Shown here: positions 26,914 through 35,921 of the stretch, in pieces
Layout: each line of letters opens with the position of its first letter
Position numbering within the stretch: the stretch's first letter is position 1
Origin: Chitinophagaceae bacterium
GTDB taxonomy: Bacteria; Bacteroidota; Bacteroidia; Chitinophagales; Chitinophagaceae
Assembly: GCA_016702745.1 (NCBI GenBank)
Contig: JADJDJ010000004.1
Span: forward strand, 434,001 to 498,000
DNA: 64,000 bases
Direction: 5' to 3'
Made by a program: the position numbers and the translations under genes
Notes under the pieces: model-generated
The model's input: only the letters and a program-made list of their open reading frames with translations
What the model was told of the DNA's origin: nothing
Database searches by the model: none

Positions 26914-27899
26914 TGTCGGGCAACAGCCACCAAAAAATAAAGCGTGTCACCATTATTTACTGGCTGCTGCTTTTTTATATCGTAGCCGCATTAGCCTGGT
27001 GGTTTATTTCCCTCGAAAACCAAAACCGGAAAATTCAACATTTACGGGAAGAACTGAGTATCCTGCAACATCAACAATCCGGCAAAGAAAACAAGACCAC
27101 GATCGCCATCATTAAAGCAGAGGGCGATCGCAATAATGCCAAGTACCTGGGTGAAGGAGTAGCCTTTCTGATCCTGATCCTGGTGGGGGCCTTTTTTGTT
27201 TTCCGTTCGGTCAGGCGGCAGTTCCACCTGCAGCAGCAACAACAGAATTTCATGATGGCCGTAACCCATGAATTAAAAACGCCTATTTCTGTTGCCCGGC
27301 TGAACCTGGAAACCCTGAAAAAATACACCCTCGATCCTGAAAAACAGAAAAAACTGATCCTGAACGCACTTGACGAAACAGCCCGGCTGAATTTTCTGAC
27401 CAATAATATCCTGATTGCTTCCCAGCTCGAAGGCGGGCGCTATGAATCTTCCAGGGAAGAACTGGATCTCTCCGGTCTGCTGAAAGATTGTATACAGGAT
27501 TTCAGAAACCGGTTTCCGGATCGGAAATTCCTGGATGAAATCGAGCCGGACGCCGATATCAAAGGAGATCCGCTGCTTTTACAGATCCTGATTAATAATC
27601 TGATCGAAAATGCCATCAAGTATTCTCCCAAAGATGCCAGGGTAACCGCTTTTCTCCGTAAATACCGTTCCGGTATCGAATTGCAGATCCGTGATGAAGG
27701 ACCGGGCATCGCTGATGAGGAAAAGAAAAAAATCTTTTCCCGGTTTTACCGGATCGGCAATGAGGCCACCCGGAAAAAGCAGGGAACAGGACTGGGACTC
27801 TACCTTTGCAGTATCATCGCCAAAGATCATAATGCGGACATTTCGGTGACAAATAATGAACCCACCGGCAGTAATTTTGTCGTTATTTTCAAGACATGA
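26913..27899 (+). CDS. membrane sensor histidine kinase
   Basis: 328 residues with two membrane segments (TIIYWLLLFYIVAALAWWFI and VAFLILILVGAFFVFRSV). A periplasmic loop of about 45 residues lies between them. The HisKA domain carries the phospho-acceptor in MMAVTHELKTPISVARLNLE. The ATPase domain has LINNLIENAIKYSP (N box), DEGPGIADEEKKKIFSRFYR (G1/F) and GTGLGLYLCSIIA (G2). The stop overlaps the response-regulator start by 4 nt (ATGA), indicating coupled translation. The small sensor loop suggests that the signal is read in the membrane or through a partner, possibly GldH; that is an inference from gene order. Confidence 0.93.
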   Translation: MSGNSHQKIKRVTIIYWLLLFYIVAALAWWFISLENQNRKIQHLREELSILQHQQSGKENKTTIAIIKAEGDRNNAKYLGEGVAFLILILVGAFFVFRSVRRQFHLQQQQQNFMMAVTHELKTPISVARLNLETLKKYTLDPEKQKKLILNALDETARLNFLTNNILIASQLEGGRYESSREELDLSGLLKDCIQDFRNRFPDRKFLDEIEPDADIKGDPLLLQILINNLIENAIKYSPKDARVTAFLRKYRSGIELQIRDEGPGIADEEKKKIFSRFYRIGNEATRKKQGTGLGLYLCSIIAKDHNADISVTNNEPTGSNFVVIFKT

Positions 27900-28603
27900 G
27901 CGAAGAAAGGAAAAAATCCATCCTGCTGGTGGAAGATGAAGAGAATCTCCACGAAGCCCTTAAACTGAATCTGGAGCTGGAAGGCTTTACAGTCACTTCA
28001 GCTTACGACGGAGTAGCTGCCCTGAATGCCGTTCAGGGAGAATACTTTGATCTGATTATCCTGGATGTCATGCTCCCGGAAATGGATGGTATCAATGTTA
28101 CAGAAACCATCCGGATCAGTAATAATGAAGTGCCTATCCTGATCCTCAGTGCTAAAAACAGCAGTGCCGACAGGGTACTGGGTTTGAAAAAAGGAGCGGA
28201 TGATTACCTCACTAAACCCTTCAACCTGGAAGAACTCCTGCTCCGGGTCAATAAACTGATTGATAAGAATAAAAAACTCCAGGACAAATCAAGCATCGGT
28301 GATAATTACCAGTTTGGAGGTCATTCTGTTGATTTCAGGGCCCAGGAAGCTACCCTGGCCAATGGTGAAAAAGTGGCCTTGAGTAAGAAAGAGACCATGT
28401 TACTCAAACTGCTGATTGAAAACAAAAATGAAGTGGTAGCCAGGGAAAAAATCCTGCAGTCTGTCTGGGGGTATAATGTATATCCCACCACCCGTACGAT
28501 TGATAATTTTATCCTGAATTTCCGCAAGTATTTTGAAGAAGACAGCCGCAACCCCCGCTATTTTCATTCCGTAAGAGGTGTGGGTTATAAATACGCTGAA
28601 TAA
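27896..28603 (+). CDS. OmpR-family response regulator
   Basis: 235 residues. The receiver domain has the acidic pair in LLVEDEENLHEALKLNLELE, the phospho-acceptor Asp in IILDVMLPEMDGINV, Ser/Thr in ILILSAKN, and Lys in DDYLTKPF. The winged-helix output domain runs from about 130 (ALSKKETMLLKLLIENKNEV, TTRTIDNFILNFRKYFEEDS, HSVRGVGYKYAE). It pairs with the kinase it overlaps. The layout resembles the RprXY type of Bacteroides, not PorX, which has a different output domain. Confidence 0.94.
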   Translation: MSEERKKSILLVEDEENLHEALKLNLELEGFTVTSAYDGVAALNAVQGEYFDLIILDVMLPEMDGINVTETIRISNNEVPILILSAKNSSADRVLGLKKGADDYLTKPFNLEELLLRVNKLIDKNKKLQDKSSIGDNYQFGGHSVDFRAQEATLANGEKVALSKKETMLLKLLIENKNEVVAREKILQSVWGYNVYPTTRTIDNFILNFRKYFEEDSRNPRYFHSVRGVGYKYAE

Positions 28604-28607
28604 TTAA

Positions 28608-30383
28608 TTAAAGTGCTACTCCTATCTTTTTTAATAGTTCACCGGTTTCCTGCAGTAATGATTCCCTGTCCTCATCCAGACTGGCACTGGTATAAATACC
28701 GGCCTCGCAGGTTGACAGAATGGACAGCAGTGTTACCGAACTATCTCTTTCATTTAAACGGCTATTTATTTTTTCTGCCAGCTCCTGTTTATTCAGCTGA
28801 CTGCCTGTAATTCCGAACTCCGCTGACATCAGATTCCAGATCAGACTATGCAGGGTTCTGTAAAAGGTCTGGTGATCGGATGCCTGTATATCTTTCAGGG
28901 GCTGCAACAGGTTGTTAGCTGCAGGAATAACAGGCGGAGCATCATCAGCAACAACCGCTGACTTTTTTTCTTTGCTTCCAAAAATCCAGTAACCCAATAC
29001 CAGCAAAACCAGTACACCTGCAATGAGGCCTGCTGTTCGGGCCGCTTTTTCATTTCTTTCTTCTAATGAAAGTTCCTGTGAAATCTGTTGTTGCTCCTTT
29101 TTGGGAGCCGCTCCGGCTTCCAGTTGTAAGGACTCTGTCTGTATCGTCCGGTAGCGATTACTGTCAATATCATAAAATGAAAAACTGATAGATGGAATTT
29201 TGTATTGACCAGGCACTGCACAAACAAATGGAAACCGAAAGGTCCTGGTTCCCTGTAAAGGCGAAGCGGATTTATCCAGTTCATCATTTACGGTTGGTTC
29301 AAATCCATCTATTCCGGATGGCCAGTTAACAACAGGCGCATCCAATTGGGTAAAGTTTCCTTTCCCGCTGATTTGAATTTCAAGAAAGCCCTGTTCGTTC
29401 TTTGCCAGCTTAGCTTCAGGCAATACGGCTTTGATCCTGAACCGGCCAACGGCTCCTGAAAAACGACTGGGCTTTCCGGGTTCAGGTAATGGTTTCACTT
29501 CTACTGATACCGGATCGGTATGCATCGTTGTCTCATATACTTCGGCACCTTCTTCAGGCGCAGTTGTCTCTTCAGCGCCGAGCATACCTTCGGCGATTTG
29601 CTGTTCAGTCTTTTTGTTGACCCTGCTGCGGGAAAACTCCACCCTGTTCTTGAGTTCCATTTCATCTATGGAAAAAACACCGGCTTGCAGCGGATACAAT
29701 TGCACTTTGCGGATCGTATGTACATCATAAATCCGTCCGTTGATTTTTTCGGTTGTGACCAATTTGTCAGACAATCCGGCCATATCATAAACCGTGAACC
29801 CGTAAAACCCCGGATTCTTTATAATATCTGATTTTGATTCGAGTCTTGAATAGAGTTTAAAGGTTGCCAATATCGCTTCACCCACAAGGCAGCGGCTTTT
29901 ATCCAGCTGTACTTTTACAAAAAGGTTTTCCCGGATTTTACGGTAAGGATCTTCTCCTTGTCGCAGCAAATAGTCATACCGCAGCGATTCTCCGTTTCGA
30001 TTCATCCGCATCGCGGCTTCTTCTTTACTGATCACTTCCACTGTAACCGGGTTGCTGTGGTAAACAGCATTTCCGCTGGTAATACTGGCACCTTGAATGA
30101 CCAGCTTACCGGTCCGGATAGCTTCAAGGCTGTACACATAATTGTTTAATGACAGAAGTCCTTTTTTACCCGGGTAGATATTGGGACCACTGGTAACCCG
30201 GAAGCCGGTGAATACCGGAGCTTGTATAACGGCATTGGCCTCCCCCCCTTCCAGCACATATTGTATCTGGAATGCATCTCCTATCACCACTGTTGGAGGC
30301 GGTGCAAGTGTTTTAAATACCGGTTGGGTAAAAACCGTAGTACAAACAAAAAACAGGAGCAAAAAAAGGGTGATTCGCTTCAT
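28608..30383 (-). CDS. batD: BatD-family protein
   Basis: 591 residues, start ATG 30383. Signal peptide ITLFLLLFFVCTTVFTQP, then tandem beta-sandwich domains (PTVVIGDAFQIQYVLEGGEA, NPVTVEVISKEEAAMRMNRN, RCLVGEAILATFKLYSRLES, FLEIQISGKGNFTQLDAPVV). A single membrane helix AGLIAGVLVLLVLGYWIFGS is at about 470, followed by a cytoplasmic helical tail (LHSLIWNLMSAEFGITGSQL). This is the oxygen-tolerance (BatD) family; in Bacteroides the bat operon encodes VWA proteins and a MoxR ATPase, none of which are adjacent here. It converges on the response regulator gene with 4 nt between stops. Confidence 0.85.
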   Translation of the reverse strand: MKRITLFLLLFFVCTTVFTQPVFKTLAPPPTVVIGDAFQIQYVLEGGEANAVIQAPVFTGFRVTSGPNIYPGKKGLLSLNNYVYSLEAIRTGKLVIQGASITSGNAVYHSNPVTVEVISKEEAAMRMNRNGESLRYDYLLRQGEDPYRKIRENLFVKVQLDKSRCLVGEAILATFKLYSRLESKSDIIKNPGFYGFTVYDMAGLSDKLVTTEKINGRIYDVHTIRKVQLYPLQAGVFSIDEMELKNRVEFSRSRVNKKTEQQIAEGMLGAEETTAPEEGAEVYETTMHTDPVSVEVKPLPEPGKPSRFSGAVGRFRIKAVLPEAKLAKNEQGFLEIQISGKGNFTQLDAPVVNWPSGIDGFEPTVNDELDKSASPLQGTRTFRFPFVCAVPGQYKIPSISFSFYDIDSNRYRTIQTESLQLEAGAAPKKEQQQISQELSLEERNEKAARTAGLIAGVLVLLVLGYWIFGSKEKKSAVVADDAPPVIPAANNLLQPLKDIQASDHQTFYRTLHSLIWNLMSAEFGITGSQLNKQELAEKINSRLNERDSSVTLLSILSTCEAGIYTSASLDEDRESLLQETGELLKKIGVAL

Positions 30384-30462
30384 TTGAAGCAACTAATATA
30401 GAAGAACAAAACCTAATTCGGATCCAAATTACAGCGAAGGATAAAATCAGGCGATCAGCGGT

Positions 30463-31161
30463 TTACAAGTCTCCCAGCAGCGGTCTGATCAGGATATCTT
30501 CCACACAGGCCTGTGGCGAAAGTTGTGCAGCGGCATAGACCATTTTGGCAATATCGGCCGCTTCCATGATCCTTTTTTTGCTATTGTCAAATCCGCCCCA
30601 GGAATCCGTCATTACTGCTCCCGGATGGACAGCGGTAACTTTGATACCAAATGGTTTCAGTTCTTCCCGCAGGTTTTTACTAAACCCATGCAGGGCGAAC
30701 TTACTGATGCTGTAAGCCCCGCCATTGGGGTAAGCATGCAGGGAGGCGATTGAACATATATTGAAAATATGCCCGGCCCTTTTCTCCATCATCCAGGGAA
30801 GAACGGTGCGGGTAACATGATAAGCACTGTAGAGATTGGCGGCAATCTGGCTTTCCAGCAGACCTTCCGGTTCATTATGAACCGCACCTGGTTCAAATAC
30901 ACCGGCATTGTTTATTAATACATCCGGAACGCCATATTCAAGGCACCAGGTACCAAAAGCTTTTGCTTCTGCCGGCCGGCTGAGGTCAAATGGTTTAGCC
31001 TTTATGATAGCAGCAGGATATTTTTTTTGCAGGGTTTCCATCGCTTGATACAAACTGGCTTCTTTTCTGGCACAAAGAAAAAGGTGGTGTCCTTCTGCAG
31101 CAAAAATTTCAGCAATGGCCCTTCCGATTCCTTTTGATGCACCTGTAATCGCTATGTTCAT
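30463..31161 (-). CDS. short-chain dehydrogenase/reductase
   Basis: 232 residues. Nucleotide-binding motif IAITGASKGIGRAIAEIFAA at the N-terminus, NNAG in DVLINNAGVFEPGAV, catalytic Ser in ICSIASLHAYPNG, and YxxxK in AYSISKFALHGFSKNLREEL. This is a classical SDR; the TGASKGIGRA type usually prefers NADP(H). The substrate is unknown. Monocistronic on the minus strand, divergent from the HAD gene. Confidence 0.9.
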   Translation of the reverse strand: MNIAITGASKGIGRAIAEIFAAEGHHLFLCARKEASLYQAMETLQKKYPAAIIKAKPFDLSRPAEAKAFGTWCLEYGVPDVLINNAGVFEPGAVHNEPEGLLESQIAANLYSAYHVTRTVLPWMMEKRAGHIFNICSIASLHAYPNGGAYSISKFALHGFSKNLREELKPFGIKVTAVHPGAVMTDSWGGFDNSKKRIMEAADIAKMVYAAAQLSPQACVEDILIRPLLGDL

Positions 31162-31309
31162 GAAAAAATGGTTATGGGTATTAAATATTTCCGGTTTCTT
31201 TGCCTCCTGAATAAATGTAACTGCCGAAATTACTAAAAGCAGGCAGTAAATAATTTATTCCTTTTTCTTCGCTAAGGATAAGAAAACGGATTGAACAAGC
31301 AGCAAACTA

Positions 31310-32017
31310 ATGAAATACAAACATCTTTTTTTTGACCTTGATCATACCCTCTGGGATTTTGAAGCCAATAGCCGGCAAACTCTGCTGGAGCTCTACACCG
31401 ATCTGCAACTGGATCAACGAGGCATCCATGATTTTGATCTTTTTCACCGGAATTACCTGGTACACAATGATAAACTCTGGGACCGCTACCGCAACGGATA
31501 TATCAAGGTAGATGAACTTCGCTGGAAGAGGATGTGGCTGGCCCTGCTGGATTTTAAAATAGCCGATGAGCCCCTGGCCCGCGATATGGGACTGCGATTC
31601 CTGGACCTCTTACCTACCCGCAAGCTCTTATTTCCTTATACCATTGAAATACTGAATTACTTACAATCCAAATCCTATCAGCTCCATATGATCACCAATG
31701 GATTTGAAAAAACACAGTATGGCAAATTAAAAAGCAGCGGACTGGAACATTATTTCGGCGCAGTTATCACATCTGAAGGAAGTAACAGTCTCAAGCCGCA
31801 TAAAGAAATTTTTGACTACGCTTTTCAGAAAACAGGCGCCTCCCCGGAAGAAAGCATTATGATCGGCGATAGTATTGATGTAGATATTTTAGGCGCGGTA
31901 AATGCCGGGATCGACCAGGTGCATGTCAATCATCTGAATAAAGAAATTGAACTGGTAAAAGGAGATAAACCTACTTATACCGTTTTTTCATTAAGGGAGC
32001 TGGAAGGGATTTTTTGA
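31310..32017 (+). CDS. YjjG-family HAD nucleotidase
   Basis: 235 residues. HAD motif I is in LFFDLDHTLWDFEAN, motif II Thr in MITNGFEKTQYGK, motif III Lys in GSNSLKPHKEIFDYAFQ, and motif IV in MIGDSIDVDILGAVNAG. The helical cap (about 18-100) and these motifs fit YjjG, which hydrolyses non-canonical pyrimidine nucleoside monophosphates. Single gene on the plus strand. Confidence 0.9.
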   Translation: MKYKHLFFDLDHTLWDFEANSRQTLLELYTDLQLDQRGIHDFDLFHRNYLVHNDKLWDRYRNGYIKVDELRWKRMWLALLDFKIADEPLARDMGLRFLDLLPTRKLLFPYTIEILNYLQSKSYQLHMITNGFEKTQYGKLKSSGLEHYFGAVITSEGSNSLKPHKEIFDYAFQKTGASPEESIMIGDSIDVDILGAVNAGIDQVHVNHLNKEIELVKGDKPTYTVFSLRELEGIF

Positions 32018-32117
32018 TTTGTAATTCTCCTAATGAGGCAAACAATTGCAATTAATATTACCAGTTTAACCATTTACACATTCCGGAAAGAAGACTGGTC
32101 GTGAATTTTCAATTTTC

Positions 32118-32135
32118 TCCCGATAGCTATCGGGA
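32118..32135. repeat. 18-bp perfect palindrome TCCCGATAGCTATCGGGA
   Basis: Second copy of the palindrome seen at 23837-23854. It lies 7 nt beyond the stop of psd, so it might also act as a weak terminator, although no T-run follows. Confidence 0.6.
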
Positions 32136-32141
32136 TTTCAA

Positions 32142-32798
32142 TTACCAGGTAGCAATCACCGTAACCCCACCCTTTGGCTTATCACCAATCTTTACATTGA
32201 TCTTTGCATCCAGTGGCAGGAGCAGGTCCACCCTGGAACCAAATTTGATAAAACCCATTTCTTCTCCCTGTTTTACATTTATGCCAGGTTTCAAATAATT
32301 GCAGATGCGTTTGGCCAGGGCGCCGGCAATCTGTTTGACCAGGATCTCTTTTCCATCTTTCCGATATACTACAGAATGACGTTCATTTTCAGTAGATGAT
32401 TTGGGATGCCAGGCCACGAGGTATTTACCGGGATGATATTCACTGTACACCACATCTGCACTCACGGGGTTCCGGTTTACATGCACATTCAGCGGACTCA
32501 TAAAGATCGAGACCTGTATCCGGCGATCTTTAAAATATTCATCAGCCTGCACTTCCTCCACAACCACCACTTTGCCATCTGCCGGAGCTATGATGCTGTT
32601 TTCAGCAATCGTATGAACTCTTTTGGGTATCCTGAAAAAGGAGACTACCAATACAAGCATCGCGGCTGTGATCAGAAAGATCAGCCAGCTCAGGATGGGC
32701 AGGGAATAACTCAGGAAATAAAAAGACAGGAGATTAATAATGCTGAATAGCAAAACCGCAATGGCAATTGACTTATAGCCTTCTTTGTGGATCGTCAT
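32142..32798 (-). CDS. psd: phosphatidylserine decarboxylase family protein
   Basis: 218 residues. Two hydrophobic segments at the N-terminus (SIAIAVLLFSIINLLSFYFL and ILSWLIFLITAAMLVLVVSF), then the decarboxylase domain with IIAPADGKVVVVEEV, SIFMSPLNVHVNRNPVSADV and HPGKYLVAWHPKSSTENERH. Near the end, MGFIKFGSRVDLLLPLD holds the Gly-Ser at which the family self-cleaves to form the pyruvoyl group. It makes phosphatidylethanolamine at the inner membrane. It follows cdsA on the same strand, fitting one phospholipid pathway, but has its own promoter box. Confidence 0.92.
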   Translation of the reverse strand: MTIHKEGYKSIAIAVLLFSIINLLSFYFLSYSLPILSWLIFLITAAMLVLVVSFFRIPKRVHTIAENSIIAPADGKVVVVEEVQADEYFKDRRIQVSIFMSPLNVHVNRNPVSADVVYSEYHPGKYLVAWHPKSSTENERHSVVYRKDGKEILVKQIAGALAKRICNYLKPGINVKQGEEMGFIKFGSRVDLLLPLDAKINVKIGDKPKGGVTVIATW

Positions 32799-32802
32799 GC
32801 GG

Positions 32803-32810
32803 CAAATATA
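32803..32810 (-). promoter_or_regulatory. -7 box of psd, leaderless
   Basis: On the minus strand TATATTTG matches TAnnTTTG; only CCGC separates it from the psd ATG, so the transcript should begin at the start codon. Confidence 0.65.
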
Positions 32811-32842
32811 GTAAATGGGAAAGGGTCATCCATCAATGGCCA

Positions 32843-33756
32843 TCAATGCATAAAAATCCGGACATATACCCAGACCGCCGGGGTAGCCAGGAGCAGGGAA
32901 TCGAAGCGGTCCAAAAATCCGCCATGACCTGGCATGAGGGTGCCACTGTCTTTTACACCGGCCATCCGTTTTAATTTTGATTCCAGCAGATCTCCGAAAG
33001 TTCCGGCAATGGCTGCAGTACCCGCAATGATATACCAATGTCGTGATGGTATTTCCAGTGCCCAGTCCGGAGTTTGAAAATTGACTGGTGCGAATTCATG
33101 GGTCAAAACCCGGTAACAAGTGTTGCGAGAAGAATACCCCCTACAGTACCCTCCCAGGTTTTTTTGGGAGAAACCGGTGAAAGTGGTGTTTTACCAATTA
33201 AAGAGCCTACTATATAGGCCATTGTATCATTGATCCAGATAGCAGCAATTAACACAACCGGGATAAGGACAAATGAAAATCCTCCGGAGACAAAATCACC
33301 GCTATCAAAAATATCAAAGGGGAAACCTGTCAAATCTATCATCATGGCCCAGCTTACTGAAATATACAGCAAGCCCAGTCCGGCCATCCCATATCCTTTT
33401 ACATTCACTGCATCCCCTCTTAAAACCCCGATGATCATCAGGATAAATCCGGCAGCGGATACAGGCATGGAAAAATTATCTTTAAAACTGTATTGGCTGA
33501 TATGATACACCGGTCCGCTAAGCCATAAAAGAATCCCGAATCCTGCCAGCATCATCCCCAGTTTGGTATAAATATGAAAAGAGGTACGGTGAATCTTTTC
33601 CGTGAGTTTGAAATACTCCCACCAGCATCCGAAATGAATGACTGAAAAGAGTACAAAAAAACTCCAGTGATTCCATAGCAATCCGGTGAGCATAATCAGC
33701 ACAAATACCAGGGCAGTCAGGGATCTTGTCTTGAAGGTGGACCAGTTAAAAGCCAT
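32843..33756 (-). CDS. cdsA: phosphatidate cytidylyltransferase, frameshifted
   Basis: Multi-pass membrane enzyme that makes CDP-diacylglycerol. The first frame (from 33756) has at least five membrane segments and the family run IAAIWINDTMAYIVGSLIGK and SPKKTWEGTVGGILLATLVT, then stops after GF. The second frame continues from THEFAPVNFQTPDW to the CdsA signature SKLKRMAGVKDSGTLMPGHG with GFLDRFDSLL. One extra T in the four-T run (AAAA at 33105-33108 on the plus strand) joins them as TGFLTHEF, 304 residues in all. The enzyme is normally essential, so the break is more likely a sequence error than a true loss. Confidence 0.92.
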
Positions 33757-33782
33757 ATTGATAACAGCAGTTGGCTGTGAAT

Positions 33783-34757
33783 TTATTCAGGAGTGTTTTT
33801 ATCAAAATCAAATGGATGGTTTTTCACCGGCACTTCATCATCTGCATAAACCGACGAATAAGTGGTGACTGATTTTTTTCGCATCCAGGTCAGTAACATA
33901 ATCACGAACAGAAAACTGATACTGCCGGCGAGGACCAGGTTTTTCATGGGCATACTGCTTTCCTCTGCCAGCATGGAAGGATTATTATATGCCAGAATAA
34001 TGAGCACGGCATCATAAACAAAATGGGCCAGCATGGCAATCCAGAGACTTCCGCTGTACCAGTAGATCAGTCCAAGCAGAATACCCAGGGCCAGTCTGGG
34101 AAAAAATCCATAAAACTGCATATGCATGGCAGAAAACAAGGCCGCCGAAACCAAAATCCCCACGATAGGGCTTTTAAACATTTTGATCAGCAGTCGCTGG
34201 GCCACGCCCCTGAACAATAGCTCTTCGCCAACCGCAGCAAATCCTGCCACACAAAGCAGGTTCAGCAACAGATCACTAAGAGTATGTCTGGATAATAATG
34301 CCTGAATGGTTCTGGCAGCATCCACTTCCTGTTCATGCATCCAACTGGCCATTCCTTTTGGAAATGGAATATTGCGGTTCAGTTCACCCAGCCATCCGGT
34401 GAAAGGAATAGCAATTAACAAAACCCCAACCCCTGCCATAATATAACCAGGGTGTGTAGGTGCTTTTAAACCGAGGTATTTTTTATGATTGCTGCTAAAA
34501 AGCCAGCTGCATATAAAGGTGGGGGCTATAAAAAGGCTAAAAAACTGAACGGCCTGCATCCCGCGAAGCATATTGATATAGACCGGCTTTGTTAGGTCCA
34601 GTTTTGAAGGATCAGCCATTTCACTTAATCCGATTCCAGTAACGGCGGACAGAATAATGGTACCCACTATTCCCAATAAAAAAAAACAAACCAGGACCAC
34701 GCTGATCAGTATCAGAAACTGGTTAGATGCCGATTTGGTTTTCATTAAACCCCTCAT
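33783..34757 (-). CDS. CPBP-family intramembrane metalloprotease
   Basis: 324 residues (or 320 from the second ATG at 34745). About seven to eight hydrophobic segments are visible. The CPBP/Abi motif EELLFRGVAQRLLIKMFKSP holds the EExxxR pair. Later HMQFYGFFPRLALGILLGLI and AMLAHFVYDAVLIILA give the conserved His residues. The family includes CAAX-type proteases and bacteriocin-immunity proteins; the substrate is unknown. A short polar C-terminal tail ends in PFDFDKNTPE. It ends 27 nt before the cdsA start on the same strand. Confidence 0.9.
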   Translation of the reverse strand: MRGLMKTKSASNQFLILISVVLVCFFLLGIVGTIILSAVTGIGLSEMADPSKLDLTKPVYINMLRGMQAVQFFSLFIAPTFICSWLFSSNHKKYLGLKAPTHPGYIMAGVGVLLIAIPFTGWLGELNRNIPFPKGMASWMHEQEVDAARTIQALLSRHTLSDLLLNLLCVAGFAAVGEELLFRGVAQRLLIKMFKSPIVGILVSAALFSAMHMQFYGFFPRLALGILLGLIYWYSGSLWIAMLAHFVYDAVLIILAYNNPSMLAEESSMPMKNLVLAGSISFLFVIMLLTWMRKKSVTTYSSVYADDEVPVKNHPFDFDKNTPE

Positions 34758-34829
34758 TCGTTTTTGCCGTTTTTAGGTTGTAAATTTGCCAATTCATCCC
34801 TCCGGTAAAAAGAGGATGACTTTCTACAT

Positions 34830-35870
34830 TTGGTAAAGATAGGCAACATACAACTTCCTGATTTTCCGCTTCTCCTGGCCCCCATGGAGGACGTAAGCGA
34901 CCCCCCATTCCGGGCTGTTTGCAAGGATAAAGGAGCCGATTTGATGTACACGGAATTCATTTCCTCTGAAGGATTGATCCGGGATGCCATTAAGAGCCGA
35001 AAAAAACTGGACATTTTCGATTATGAACGCCCGGTAGGTATCCAGATTTTTGGCGGAGATGAGGAAAGCCTTTCCCTTGCTGCAAAAATTGTAGAAGTCA
35101 CCAATCCCGATTTGCTGGATATCAATTTCGGCTGCCCGGTAAAAAAAGTGGCGCTCAAGGGTGCCGGTGCGGGCGTATTGAGAGATATTGATTTAATGGT
35201 CAGGCTCACGGCCGCCGTGGTGAAGTCAACTTCTTTACCGGTTACCGTTAAAACAAGACTGGGCTGGGATGATCAAACCAGGAATATTGAAGAGGTAGCT
35301 GAACGCCTGCAGGATGTGGGGATCAAAGCATTGGCGATCCATGGCAGAACCCGTACCCAAATGTATAAGGGAGAAGCAGACTGGACCCTGATCGGAAAAG
35401 TGAAGAATAATCCCCGGATGCAGATACCCATTTTTGGAAATGGCGATATCGACTCACCGGAAAAAGCAGTTGAATACAGGAACAGATACGGGGTGGATGG
35501 CATCATGATCGGAAGGGCTGCGATTGGTTATCCCTGGATTTTTAATGAGATCAAACATTATGTAAGCACCGGAATTCATTTACCTCCTCCAACGATTGAA
35601 GACAGGATAGCCGTTTGCCGGAAACATTTAGAAAAATCAGTTGACTGGAAAGGCCCTGTTGTTGGCATCAACGAAATGCGGAGACATTATGCCAACTACC
35701 TCAAAGGCTTACCCAACATCAAAGAATTCCGGAATAAACTCGTTACACTAAAAACGGAAGAAGAGATCAATGTGGTGCTGGATGAAATGGCAGTTATTTA
35801 TGCAGGGCATCAGTTTGAAAAAACTCCTATAGAACTGATTAACTACCACGAAAACTGCCCGGTCAATTAA
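34830..35870 (+). CDS. dusB: tRNA-dihydrouridine synthase (DusB type)
   Basis: 346 residues. FMN-binding TIM barrel with LLLAPMEDVSDPPFRAVCKD at the N-terminus, NFGCPVKKVALKGAGAGVLR containing the catalytic Cys, VKTRLGWDD, AIHGRTRTQMYKGEADW, and IFGNGDIDSPEKA with GIMIGRAAIGYPWIF. It reduces uridines in the tRNA D-loop. The frame opens at TTG 34830 with VKIGNIQLPDFPLLLAPMED, which aligns with family starts. That TTG overlaps a TACATTTG box (34825-34832) that looks like a -7 element, so either the box is not used or the start is unusual. Confidence 0.93.
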   Translation: MVKIGNIQLPDFPLLLAPMEDVSDPPFRAVCKDKGADLMYTEFISSEGLIRDAIKSRKKLDIFDYERPVGIQIFGGDEESLSLAAKIVEVTNPDLLDINFGCPVKKVALKGAGAGVLRDIDLMVRLTAAVVKSTSLPVTVKTRLGWDDQTRNIEEVAERLQDVGIKALAIHGRTRTQMYKGEADWTLIGKVKNNPRMQIPIFGNGDIDSPEKAVEYRNRYGVDGIMIGRAAIGYPWIFNEIKHYVSTGIHLPPPTIEDRIAVCRKHLEKSVDWKGPVVGINEMRRHYANYLKGLPNIKEFRNKLVTLKTEEEINVVLDEMAVIYAGHQFEKTPIELINYHENCPVN

Positions 35871-35921
35871 TTTCGAAGCTCGTCCACCAACCTGAAAAAA
35901 TTATCCGCTTACTTTTCCTGT

